Source of the DNA: Pseudomonadota bacterium
GTDB taxonomy: Bacteria > Desulfobacterota > Anaeroferrophillalia > Anaeroferrophillales > Tharpellaceae
DNA: 57,051 bases
Assembly (NCBI GenBank): GCA_011049115.1
Contig: DSCM01000006.1
Location: forward strand, 1 to 57,051
Direction: 5' to 3'
Part shown: piece after piece, positions 9,175 through 16,939 of the stretch
How the letters are laid out: every line of letters begins with the position of its first letter
How positions within the stretch are numbered: position 1 is the stretch's first letter
Made by a program: the position numbers and the translations under genes
Notes under the pieces: model-generated
Told to the model about the DNA's origin: nothing
The model's database searches: none
What the model saw: only the letters and a program-made list of their open reading frames with translations

Positions 9175-9206
9175 TGTGTACGGTATACAGTGTACACAAG
9201 GATATA
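9167..9206. promoter_or_regulatory. 15+15 bp perfect inverted repeat, probable operator
   Basis: TATATCCTTGTGTAC (9167-9181) is repeated in exact reverse complement at 9192-9206, with a 10-base centre that itself contains GTATAC. The repeat overlaps the likely -10 box, as expected for a repressor site. The core ACTGTATAC (read on the minus strand) occurs again at the malate dehydrogenase promoter near 41212. The regulator is not encoded in the window as far as I can see. Confidence 0.6.
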
Positions 9207-9210
9207 TGCC

Positions 9211-9252
9211 ATGGCTTGCCACAATCTAAGCAAAGGGAGTAGTTATGGGTAA
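9211..9252 (+). other. Possible 13-codon leader reading frame overlapping the carboxyltransferase start
   Basis: ATG at 9211, preceded 8 bases upstream by AAGGA, opens MACHNLSKGSSYG and stops at 9250-9252, just inside the start of the next gene (ATG 9245). The AAGGA lies in the right arm of the palindrome. Translation of it could couple to the downstream gene, but such short frames arise by chance. Confidence 0.25.
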
Positions 9253-10612
9253 ATTATATATTACCGACACCGTATTGCGGGACGCACATCAATCTTTGCT
9301 GGCAACTCGAATGCGGACCAAGGATATGTTGCCGATCGCTGAAAAGCTTGACCGGATCGGCTATTGGTCTCTTGAGGTCTGGGGGGGGGCGACCTTTGAT
9401 ACCTGCCTCAGATTTTTGAAGGAGGACCCCTGGGAGCGGCTCAGAATTCTGCGCAAAGCCATGCCTAATACCCGTCTGCAGATGCTTTTGCGGGGGCAGA
9501 ATATTCTGGGCTATCGGCATTACGCCGATGATGTTCTGGAGGCCTTTGTTGAGCGGGCGGCCGCCAATGGTATGGATGTCTTTCGTATCTTTGATGCCTT
9601 GAATGATCCCCGCAATATGAGAACGGCGATGGATGCGGTTAAAAAAGCCGGCAAGATTGCCGAAGCCGCCGTCAGCTATACCATCAGTCCGGTTCACAAT
9701 AATGAATATTTTGTCAATATGGCTAAAGAACTTGCCGGGATGGGAGCCGATACAATCTGTATTAAGGATATGGCCGGCTTATTGGCGCCCTATGATGCTT
9801 ATGCTCTGGTTAAAGCCATCAAAAGCGAGGTCGATATTCCGATCCATCTGCATTGTCACTGTACCAGCGGAATGGCGCCGATGACTTACCTGAAAGCCAT
9901 TGAGGCTGGAGTAGATATTGTCGACTGTGCGATTTCGGCCCTGGCTTCGGGGACCTCGCAACCGCCGACCGAAAGTTTGGTGGCCTCTCTGCAGGGCACG
10001 GAATACGATACTGGTCTGGATCTGGAAGCGATGGCGGAAATTGCCGATTATATCAAGGACGTGCGCAAAAAATATAATGCCTATGAAAGCGGTTTTACCG
10101 GGGTCGATACCAATGTTCTGATTTACCAGGTACCCGGAGGCATGATGTCGAACTTGGAAAGTCAGTTGCGTGATCAGGGGGCTATCGGTAAACTTAAAGA
10201 CGTGCTGGAGGAAATTCCGCGAGTGCGCAAGGATTTCGGTTATCCGCCGCTGGTTACCCCGAGCAGCCAGATTGTCGGCACCCAGGCTACCCTCAATGTA
10301 ATTACCGGCAAACGTTATATGATGATTCCGAAAGAGTCGAAGAACGTTCTGAAAGGCATGTATGGTCGCTCGGTGGCGCCTTTCAATGAAGAAGTGCAAA
10401 AAAAGGCGTTAAAGAATGAAGCACCGATAACCTGTCGGCCGGCGGATCTGTTGCCACCGGAGATGGAAAAACTGACCGCCGAGTTGGGCTCTCGAGCCCG
10501 AAGTATCGAGGATGTTCTTTCCTATGCGCTTTTTCCCGAGGTCGCCCTCGCGTTTTTTACTGAGCGTGAAGCCGGAGAATTCAAGCCGGAGGCTAAGCTA
10601 CCTCAGGATTGA
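9245..10612 (+). CDS. pycB: Biotin-dependent carboxyltransferase subunit (PycB / OadA / transcarboxylase 5S type)
   Basis: A 455-residue HMGL-like TIM-barrel carboxyltransferase that moves CO2 between biotin and pyruvate/oxaloacetate. Visible family motifs: TDTVLRDAHQSLLATRM (metal Asp and substrate contacts), GYWSLEVWGGATFD, RLQMLLRGQN, the carbamylated-Lys motif CIKDMAGLL, and metal-binding LHCHCTSG. The second half has the PycA-like domain (PGGMMSNLESQLRDQG, PPLVTPSSQIVGTQA). It ends without a biotinyl domain, so it needs a separate carrier, most simply the protein at 8910-9122. The same fold serves pyruvate carboxylase B, oxaloacetate decarboxylase alpha and the 5S subunit of transcarboxylase; motifs do not separate these. 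AAAGGGAG precedes the ATG. Confidence 0.85.
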   Translation: MGKLYITDTVLRDAHQSLLATRMRTKDMLPIAEKLDRIGYWSLEVWGGATFDTCLRFLKEDPWERLRILRKAMPNTRLQMLLRGQNILGYRHYADDVLEAFVERAAANGMDVFRIFDALNDPRNMRTAMDAVKKAGKIAEAAVSYTISPVHNNEYFVNMAKELAGMGADTICIKDMAGLLAPYDAYALVKAIKSEVDIPIHLHCHCTSGMAPMTYLKAIEAGVDIVDCAISALASGTSQPPTESLVASLQGTEYDTGLDLEAMAEIADYIKDVRKKYNAYESGFTGVDTNVLIYQVPGGMMSNLESQLRDQGAIGKLKDVLEEIPRVRKDFGYPPLVTPSSQIVGTQATLNVITGKRYMMIPKESKNVLKGMYGRSVAPFNEEVQKKALKNEAPITCRPADLLPPEMEKLTAELGSRARSIEDVLSYALFPEVALAFFTEREAGEFKPEAKLPQD

Positions 10613-10694
10613 GATTGTGTGTAACTAGAGGAGTGAGGTCGTCGCGATAACATAAGTGGTTGCGAAGCCGCTTTGAGTTATAGTCGAATGATTG

Positions 10695-10728
10695 CGGCTA
10701 CATCCTGAGGGATGTGGCCGTTTTTTTT
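10695..10728 (+). terminator. Rho-independent terminator after the carboxyltransferase gene
   Basis: CGGCTACATCC (10695-10705) and GGATGTGGCCG (10710-10720) form an 11-bp stem (one G-T pair) with a TGAG loop, followed by eight T. It lies 83 bases after the stop codon. Confidence 0.88.
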
Positions 10729-10792
10729 GCGGATGTGTACTTGAAAAAAGACGATAATGCTTGCCGGTTTTGTTTTTAGGTGGGCATATTTT

Positions 10793-11377
10793 TTAATAAA
10801 GCCGGTTCTCTTCTCCCCGACAGAGGCGCAGCAGATTGTCACGATGTCGATAGACAATCAACCCCGCAATTAAAACTGAGGTGAAAACTATCTGCCAGCC
10901 TGCTTTGAATTGGCAAATCAGAACCGGCATGATCAGGGCGGCGCAGATCGAACCCAGGGAAACAAAGTGTGAGGCGGCGGTGACGACCGCAAAAACCAGG
11001 ACGCCGCAGACGGTTGCTCCCGGATTTAAGGCGAGAAACACCCCCAGCGCCGTGGCTACGCCCTTGCCGCCTTTGAAATCAAGGAAGATCGGGTATAGGT
11101 GACCCAGGAAGGCAGATAGTCCGGTCAGGGCCGCGAGCCCGTCTCCGGCTCCGCAGAGCCGGGCGATCCAAACCGCGAGCAGGCCTTTAAGACAGTCTCC
11201 GCCCAGAGTGATCAGACCGGCCTTTTTGCCGGCTGTTCTGGCCACATTGGTTGCCCCGATATTGCCGCTGCCGAGTTTTCGGGGATCGCAGTGGCTGAAA
11301 TAGCCGGCAACGATCACGCCGACCGGGGTTGAGCCCAGAAGGTAGGCCATAAACCAGAGCAAAACCGCCTTAAACAT
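10793..11377 (-). CDS. plsY: Acyl-phosphate:glycerol-3-phosphate acyltransferase PlsY
   Basis: A 194-residue polytopic inner-membrane enzyme that acylates glycerol-3-phosphate from acyl-phosphate, the first step of phospholipid synthesis. Family motifs are all present: YLLGSTPVG near the N-terminus, KLGSGNIGATNVAR (motif 1), GHLYPIFLDFKGGKGVATALG (motif 2), and a final HRDNLLRLCRGEE. Length matches the family, with about five membrane segments. It is the last gene of the run pilB-like - queD - folE2 - plsY, 36 bases after folE2. Confidence 0.95.
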   Translation of the reverse strand: MFKAVLLWFMAYLLGSTPVGVIVAGYFSHCDPRKLGSGNIGATNVARTAGKKAGLITLGGDCLKGLLAVWIARLCGAGDGLAALTGLSAFLGHLYPIFLDFKGGKGVATALGVFLALNPGATVCGVLVFAVVTAASHFVSLGSICAALIMPVLICQFKAGWQIVFTSVLIAGLIVYRHRDNLLRLCRGEENRLY

Positions 11378-11413
11378 GCTTTTCCCTTTCGCTAGTCATC
11401 AGATCGGGTGGGC

Positions 11414-12193
11414 TCAACGATATTTTTCGACATAGGCGTAAGCGCTGTGATTGTGAATGCTTTCCATATTCTCCGCCTCGATTGTGAACCAGGTGATGTT
11501 TTTGTCGGCCTGCAGCCGTTGGAAAAGATCACGGACCATGTCTTCGACGAACATCGGATTGTTATAGGCCTTTTCTGTGACATGTTTTTCGTCAGGGCGC
11601 TTAAGTAGAGGATAGATTTCGCAGCTTGAGGCATTTTCAATGGTCTTGATCATATCCTCAATCCAGACAAAGTTTTTAAAACTGAAATTGACGGTAACCA
11701 GGCTGCGCTGGTTGTGCGCCCCATTTTCACTGATTGCCTTTGAACAGGGGCAGAGACTGGTCACCGGAACATTGATCCTGACCATGAAATCAATTTTATC
11801 GGCGCTTTGGCTGCCGATAAAAGAACATTCATAAGCCATCTTGCTTCTGGCGCGCGAAACCGGCGCTTCCTTGTCGATGAAATAGTCGAAAGTGATTTCA
11901 AGGTGAGCGAATTCGGCTTCAAGATGTTCGCGGATGTCGCCGAGAATTGTCGGAAAAACATTGATCCCGATTTTTTTGTGGTATTGGTTGATAACCTCGA
12001 CAAAACGGCTCATGTGCGTGCCCTTGAAATGATGGGGCAGGCCGACGTAAATATTAAAGGTGCCGATCGTATGCTGAACCCCGTTGGTTTTGTCGAGAAC
12101 CGTGATCGGGTACTTTACCCCTTTTACTCCCACCTTGTTGATCTCGATCTGGCGGAAGTCACGCATCTTCTGGGTGTCATGAATAGGAGCCAT
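11414..12193 (-). CDS. folE2: GTP cyclohydrolase FolE2 (type IB)
   Basis: A 259-residue FolE2 (COG1469) protein that converts GTP to 7,8-dihydroneopterin triphosphate, the precursor of folate and of the queuosine intermediate made by QueD. Diagnostic features: SLCPCSKAISENGAHNQR, which carries the catalytic Cys and part of the metal site, plus GLPHHFKGTHMSRF and the C-terminal TIEAENMESIHNHSAYA. FolE2 does not strictly need zinc, unlike FolE. It starts 8 bases after the queD stop, so the two consecutive pathway enzymes are co-transcribed. Confidence 0.96.
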   Translation of the reverse strand: MAPIHDTQKMRDFRQIEINKVGVKGVKYPITVLDKTNGVQHTIGTFNIYVGLPHHFKGTHMSRFVEVINQYHKKIGINVFPTILGDIREHLEAEFAHLEITFDYFIDKEAPVSRARSKMAYECSFIGSQSADKIDFMVRINVPVTSLCPCSKAISENGAHNQRSLVTVNFSFKNFVWIEDMIKTIENASSCEIYPLLKRPDEKHVTEKAYNNPMFVEDMVRDLFQRLQADKNITWFTIEAENMESIHNHSAYAYVEKYR

Positions 12194-12201
12194 TGCGCCC
12201 C

Positions 12202-12579
12202 CTACAATTCTTCGAAGTAGGCGGCGGCGGCCTTTTCCGACTCCCAGGCAATAACCCTGCAGACTTTGACGGGAAGTTGGCCCAGAGATCTTTTCAGCTC
12301 GGTGAAAATGTATTCGGCGATCAGCTCGGAAGAGGGGCTGCGCCCCTTGAACATCGGCAGTTCATTCAGGTAGCTGTGGTCAAGGCGGTTCAGAATCTCT
12401 TCGGTGTGATCCTTGAGAATTTTGAAATCAATCAGCATGCCGCTTTTATCGAGCTCGTTGCCGCCGACATAAACTTCGATTTTCCAGTTGTGCCCATGCA
12501 GTTTTTCGCACTGACCGCAGTAGTTAAGCAGATTGTGGGCCGCGGCAAAGGCGGTTTCTATCTTGAGTTCATAGGACAT
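12202..12579 (-). CDS. queD: 6-carboxytetrahydropterin synthase QueD
   Basis: A 125-residue enzyme of the PTPS/QueD family that turns dihydroneopterin triphosphate into 6-carboxy-5,6,7,8-tetrahydropterin, the first committed step to queuosine (7-deazaguanine) in tRNA. Zinc ligands His15, His28 and His30 (FAAAHNLL, KLHGHNW) and catalytic Cys24 in CGQCEKLHGH are present; the CxxxHGH spacing fits QueD. LDHSYLNELP and the terminal WESEKAAAAYFEEL also match. It lies between the ATPase gene and folE2 on one strand with short gaps. Confidence 0.95.
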   Translation of the reverse strand: MSYELKIETAFAAAHNLLNYCGQCEKLHGHNWKIEVYVGGNELDKSGMLIDFKILKDHTEEILNRLDHSYLNELPMFKGRSPSSELIAEYIFTELKRSLGQLPVKVCRVIAWESEKAAAAYFEEL

Positions 12580-12617
12580 TGTTATCTCCGGGCTTTATCG
12601 TAAGGGTGTTTTTCGTT

Positions 12618-14630
12618 TTATTTTCGATTTGGAAATTCCTGGGAGTGCTGTCGATACTCTTCGATGAAAGAGTAGGGCAGAATTCGAATCAGTTCCTCGA
12701 TCGTTGTTTCACCCTCTCTGAGTTTGATGATGGCTTCGTTGATGATCGGAACGGTCGATTTTCCGGCACTTTCACGCAATTCGTTGAGCGGCGCTTTCTT
12801 GTTGATCAGGAGAATGTCATGCTGGCTGGGCTCCCAGAGCTCGGCGACCGGCAGGCGACCATTGAAACCAGTATAGTTGCATTCCTTGCACCCCCCCCCT
12901 TTGACCCAGTTAATATCGTCGGGCACGGTTACGAAGAACTCTCCGAGAGCCTCCGGGGATGGGGTATAAGGTTTCTTGCAATGCGGACAGATTCTGCGGG
13001 CCAGGCGCTGAGAAATAACCCCGATCAGAGTAGATGTAATCATATTGGGGTCGATGCCGAGCCCCGTCAGGCGGGTGATCGCGCTGACCGAGTCGTTGGT
13101 GTGCAGCGTGCTTAAGACCAGATGTCCGGTCTGGGCGGCCCGAATCGCCATCTCCGCGGTTTCATCATCCCGGATTTCGCCGATCATGATGATTTCCGGA
13201 TCGTGGCGTAGAAAAACCCGAATATAGCTGGCAAAAGTCAAACCGATTTTTTCGTTGACTTCACATTGCATGAAGTTTTCATGAACATATTCGATCGGAT
13301 CTTCAGCGGTCAGCACCTTCAGGCCGGGACGGTAGGCGGTCAATAAACCGGATTGCAGGGTGGTGCTTTTGCCGGAACCGGTCGGCCCGGTGACCAGGAT
13401 GATGCCGGTGTTCTTGTTGAAAAGCCGGGTCAGTCTGCCGGTGAGTTCGCTGGAAAAGCCCATCTTTTCAATGGTGGAAGGGGCTTGCCTGGAGTCCAGG
13501 ATGCGAATGACGACATTTTCTCCATAATATGAGGGGATGATTGAGACCCTGAAATCGATATTGACCTTTTTCCCGTCGCGCTCAGTCTTGGTGCGAAAAC
13601 TGCCGTCCTGGGGCAGTCTCTTTTCGGCGATATCGAGTTTGGCCAGGATCTTGATGCGTGAGACAATTTCTCGCTGGAAGTGATCAATGTCATTTTGCAG
13701 GTTTTCCAGACCTAAATCCTGCAGAAGACCATCGATACGAAAGCGGACGATCATTTTTCGATCGAGATTCTCGAGGTGAATATCAGAGGCATGTTGCTTA
13801 ATGGCCCAGCTGATGATGCGCTGGACCAGAAAATCCGCTCGTTTACTTTCCTGGGCCTCGATATATAATGATTTGCGAATAGTCCGATGGTCTTCCTCAT
13901 CCAAACTGATTGAAAAGTCCACAAGTGTTTCCTTGTTGCCGGATTCGAGTCGGGCGCGTTGGGGGGTGCTTGCATACAGGGTATTGAAGGCTTCGTCGAT
14001 GTTTCTGCGGGAAGAGGTGACGATGTTGATTTTCAGGCGGGTGAACATCTCGAGCTCGGCCACAACACTGGTATCCGTCGGATCGTCCATGGCCAGAGTG
14101 ACGCTGCCGTTACTGAACGAAATGGGAATGATTTTATGGCGAAAAGCGTAATCCCGATTGATTATCTTGGCAAGGTTCTGGTCCAGAACTATCCGGCTGA
14201 TGTCTATATAGGGAATATTGAGCTGGGTGCAGATTGCCTGGCGCAGGGTTTCTTCGGTGATCAGGGCTTTTTTCCGTAGGATGTCGCCCAGCCGCATGCC
14301 GCTGTCTTTTTGTTCTTTCAGCGCGTTTTCCAGGTCTTCTTTCGAGATCGCCCGGCTGCGCAGCAGGATATCTCCCAGCCTGGTTTTCTTGTCGTGTTTT
14401 TTTATGATATATTGCAGTTGGTCGGCGTCAATATATTTCTTATCTATCAGGATCTGGCCCAGATGCCGATAGTCTGTCGCATTTTCCGGATGTTCTTTTT
14501 GAATGCGCAAGGCTTCCTGCAATTGGTTGAAGGTGATAAATCCTTCTTCAACCAGAATCAATCCCAATCTGGTTTGCTTACCTTGATCCAAAGTGTTTGT
14601 CTGATGGTCTTTCAGCGCTGCTTTTATCAT
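12618..14630 (-). CDS. Type IV pilus / type II secretion ATPase (PilB/GspE/MshE family) with repeated MshEN-like N-terminus
   Basis: A 670-residue assembly ATPase. The C-terminal half has Walker A GPTGSGKSTT, the Asp box TAEDPIEYV, Walker B-like IIMIGEIRDDETAE, the His box TGHLVLSTLHTND, and the zinc module CPHCKK...CKECNYTGFNGR. The N-terminal 140 residues hold four repeats of the form RLGxxLxxxGxIxxxxLxxALxxQ (about residues 21-44, 57-78, 84-107, 113-136), the pattern of MshEN c-di-GMP-binding modules. No other pilus or secretion genes are nearby, so the machine it powers is unknown. It is followed by queD after 38 bases. Confidence 0.88.
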   Translation of the reverse strand: MIKAALKDHQTNTLDQGKQTRLGLILVEEGFITFNQLQEALRIQKEHPENATDYRHLGQILIDKKYIDADQLQYIIKKHDKKTRLGDILLRSRAISKEDLENALKEQKDSGMRLGDILRKKALITEETLRQAICTQLNIPYIDISRIVLDQNLAKIINRDYAFRHKIIPISFSNGSVTLAMDDPTDTSVVAELEMFTRLKINIVTSSRRNIDEAFNTLYASTPQRARLESGNKETLVDFSISLDEEDHRTIRKSLYIEAQESKRADFLVQRIISWAIKQHASDIHLENLDRKMIVRFRIDGLLQDLGLENLQNDIDHFQREIVSRIKILAKLDIAEKRLPQDGSFRTKTERDGKKVNIDFRVSIIPSYYGENVVIRILDSRQAPSTIEKMGFSSELTGRLTRLFNKNTGIILVTGPTGSGKSTTLQSGLLTAYRPGLKVLTAEDPIEYVHENFMQCEVNEKIGLTFASYIRVFLRHDPEIIMIGEIRDDETAEMAIRAAQTGHLVLSTLHTNDSVSAITRLTGLGIDPNMITSTLIGVISQRLARRICPHCKKPYTPSPEALGEFFVTVPDDINWVKGGGCKECNYTGFNGRLPVAELWEPSQHDILLINKKAPLNELRESAGKSTVPIINEAIIKLREGETTIEELIRILPYSFIEEYRQHSQEFPNRK

Positions 14631-14690
14631 GATTGTCGCCTGAAGAATGATAAAAAAGATATCGTTGCCGTAGTCTTGGTAAGAGTCGCC

Positions 14691-14720
14691 ATACTAGAGC
14701 ATCGGTGCCGCTTTTGTCAA
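14691..14720 (-). promoter_or_regulatory. Candidate sigma-70-type promoter for the ATPase-queD-folE2-plsY run
   Basis: On the minus strand TTGACA (14720-14715) and TAGTAT (14696-14691) are 18 bases apart, giving a leader of about 55 bases before the ATPase start codon. It falls in the 120-base gap after fliI, which suggests this run is separate from the flagellar operon. Confidence 0.4.
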
Positions 14721-14750
14721 TCGGCAACTTGACGATTGATGCTTATCCTT

Positions 14751-16064
14751 TCAGGTCTTGATTATTTTTTCGAGACGGGCGATGCTGTCCGCCAGGGAGG
14801 CGGGCTGGTCGGTTTCCTGGCGCAGATAACTGATGATCCGGTCACGCAGGGCAATGGCCCGGTCGATGCGCGGGTTACTGCCTTTAAGGTAAGCCCCGAT
14901 GTTTATCAGATCTTCCGCTTCCTGATAAGCGGCCATCAGATTAAGAAACTCTCTGGCCTGATGTTGTTGCTCGCGGGTGACGATGTCGATCATGACCCGG
15001 CTTTTACTGCTCAGAGGGTCAATGGCGGGGAAGATATTGCGATCGGCCAGCCGTCGGGAAAGAACGATGTGGCCGTCCAGGACTGAACGGGTGGCGTCGG
15101 CTATGGGTTCGCTCAGGTCATCGCCCTCGACGAGGACCGTATAAATGCCGGTGATACTGCCCGGGCCGGCATCACGGCCGGCCCGTTCCAGAAGCCTCGG
15201 GAGCAGGGAAAAAACTGATGGAGTGTAACCTTTACTGGTCGGCGGTTCCCCGGCGGCTAGGCCGATTTCGCGCTGGGCCATGGCAAAACGGGTTAAAGAG
15301 TCCATCATCAGGAGAACGTCGCGGCCGAGATCGCGAAAATATTCGGCGATGGCGGTTGCCAGAAAAGCGCCGCGCAGACGCATCAACGGTGCCTGGTCCG
15401 AGGTGGCGACCACCACTAGGCTGCGTTGAAGGCCCTCGGGTCCGAGGTCCCGTTCGATGAATTCACGCACTTCGCGTCCGCGTTCGCCGACCAGGGCAAT
15501 GACATTGACATCGGCTCTGGTGTAACGAGCCATCATTCCCAGGAGCACGCTCTTGCCGACACCCGAACCGGCCATGATCCCCAGGCGTTGTCCCTTGCCG
15601 CAGGTCAGAAGACCATTGATTGAGCGAATGCCGAGATCCAGCGGGGTGGTGATCCGGCGGCGTAAGAAAGGGTTGATCGGGTCACGGTGAAGCGGGATTT
15701 TTTGTGGGCAGTTGATTTCGCCAAGGTCATCCAGGGGGTGTCCGAGAGCGTCGATGACGCGGCCGAGCATGGCTTCACCCACCGCGATGGTCGCCGGCCG
15801 GCGCAGGGAAAAAATCTGGTTTCCCGGGGCCACCCCCTGAAGATCGCCCAGTGGCATCAACAGAATGCGCTGATCCCGAAAGCCCACGGTTTCGCAGAGA
15901 ATGTTGGTTTTTGTTTGCGGGTTTTCTATGCGGCAGAGATCGCCAATTGAAACCGGAGGGCCGTCGCCTTCAATCACCATACCGGTCAGGCTCAAAACCT
16001 GACCGGTATGGCGAAAAAGTTTTTTTTTCTCGATGCGCTTGCGGAGCTCGGCGATGTCCATCAT
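14751..16064 (-). CDS. fliI: Flagellum-specific ATPase FliI
   Basis: A 437-residue F1-beta-like ATPase that energises the flagellar type III export apparatus at the cytoplasmic face. It carries Walker A MAGSGVGKSVLLG, VALVGERGREVREF, Walker B DVLLMMDSLTRFA, AQREIGLAAGEPPTSKGYTPSVF and the FliI hallmark LSRRLADRNIFPAID. It begins 8 bases after fliH, its regulator and partner. The usual fliJ does not follow; the next gene is an unrelated ATPase with its own likely promoter. Confidence 0.97.
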   Translation of the reverse strand: MMDIAELRKRIEKKKLFRHTGQVLSLTGMVIEGDGPPVSIGDLCRIENPQTKTNILCETVGFRDQRILLMPLGDLQGVAPGNQIFSLRRPATIAVGEAMLGRVIDALGHPLDDLGEINCPQKIPLHRDPINPFLRRRITTPLDLGIRSINGLLTCGKGQRLGIMAGSGVGKSVLLGMMARYTRADVNVIALVGERGREVREFIERDLGPEGLQRSLVVVATSDQAPLMRLRGAFLATAIAEYFRDLGRDVLLMMDSLTRFAMAQREIGLAAGEPPTSKGYTPSVFSLLPRLLERAGRDAGPGSITGIYTVLVEGDDLSEPIADATRSVLDGHIVLSRRLADRNIFPAIDPLSSKSRVMIDIVTREQQHQAREFLNLMAAYQEAEDLINIGAYLKGSNPRIDRAIALRDRIISYLRQETDQPASLADSIARLEKIIKT

Positions 16065-16072
16065 GATTGAGC

Positions 16073-16939
16073 CTAGCGCCCCAGCAAACGCTGGAGCTCT
16101 TCGAACTTTCCGCGCAGGCTGGCATCAATGCGGCCGGTCGGTGATTCAAGAATGCAGCCTCCTTTTTCCAGACCCTCGCCGATTTCGATTTTCAATTCGT
16201 GAATGCGCGGAGCCGCAGCCAGCAGGCGCCCTTTTTCCTGATTGATCAAGGCGAAATCCTCGCGGTTTAGGAACAGGGTTACCCGGCCCTGGACGCTGCT
16301 TTCCTTGAAAACTTCTTCGACGCAGCTGGTAATGATAGTTTCATCCAGGGAAAGTTCGCGACCAACCAGTTTGCGGGCGCAATCGATGGCCAGACCAACC
16401 ATGGCTTCTTCATGTTGCCGACGGCACTGTTGTTCAATGGTGCTGATCCGCTGAAGTAAGTCATCAAAATCAGCCAGGCGTTTTTTTATTTCCGTGTCCG
16501 CCGCCGCCAGCCCCTCTTCGTGGGCCTGGCGGCGAATTTCAACCTGTGTCAGGCGGGCCTCAGTTTGGGCCGCGGCGATTATGGCGTCGGACTCTTCCCG
16601 TGCCAACCGCAGCAGCTCATTTTTTTCCGCAACCGCCTGGTGATGATAACTTTCAATGATCTCCCGTTTTTTCAGCAGGAGGGCTTCCTGCTCAAGCCGG
16701 TTCCCGTTTTCGGCGAAGTCTTTCTCAAACTGCGGATATGCCGTTGTTTTGAAAGGCTTTTCGGCAAGCGAAGGCTTTCCCCTTCTTCCGCTTCCGGCGC
16801 CATGCTGAGACAGGCAGGGCAGGTTAAGGGGTTTGATCTCCGAACCGGTTTGAGGTTTGCCGGCCTCAAGCCGGGAATAGGTCGTGGTTTTAAAGGAGGG
16901 CGGCAAGCCGCCTTTAGTATGACTAGACAACGATATCAC
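16073..16939 (-). CDS. fliH: Flagellar assembly protein FliH
   Basis: About 288 residues: a low-complexity N-terminus, a long charged coiled-coil region (about residues 85-185) and a C-terminal domain like that of V/F-ATPase subunit E (VGLAIDCARKLVGREL, VTLFLNREDFALI, GGCILESPTGRIDASL). FliH holds FliI and docks it at the export gate. Position between fliG and fliI supports the call. The start is best at GTG 16939, because AAGGAGG, which lies inside the last codons of fliG, is 5 bases upstream; TTG 16930 is the alternative. The gene therefore overlaps fliG by 17 bases. Confidence 0.9.
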   Translation of the reverse strand: MISLSSHTKGGLPPSFKTTTYSRLEAGKPQTGSEIKPLNLPCLSQHGAGSGRRGKPSLAEKPFKTTAYPQFEKDFAENGNRLEQEALLLKKREIIESYHHQAVAEKNELLRLAREESDAIIAAAQTEARLTQVEIRRQAHEEGLAAADTEIKKRLADFDDLLQRISTIEQQCRRQHEEAMVGLAIDCARKLVGRELSLDETIITSCVEEVFKESSVQGRVTLFLNREDFALINQEKGRLLAAAPRIHELKIEIGEGLEKGGCILESPTGRIDASLRGKFEELQRLLGR

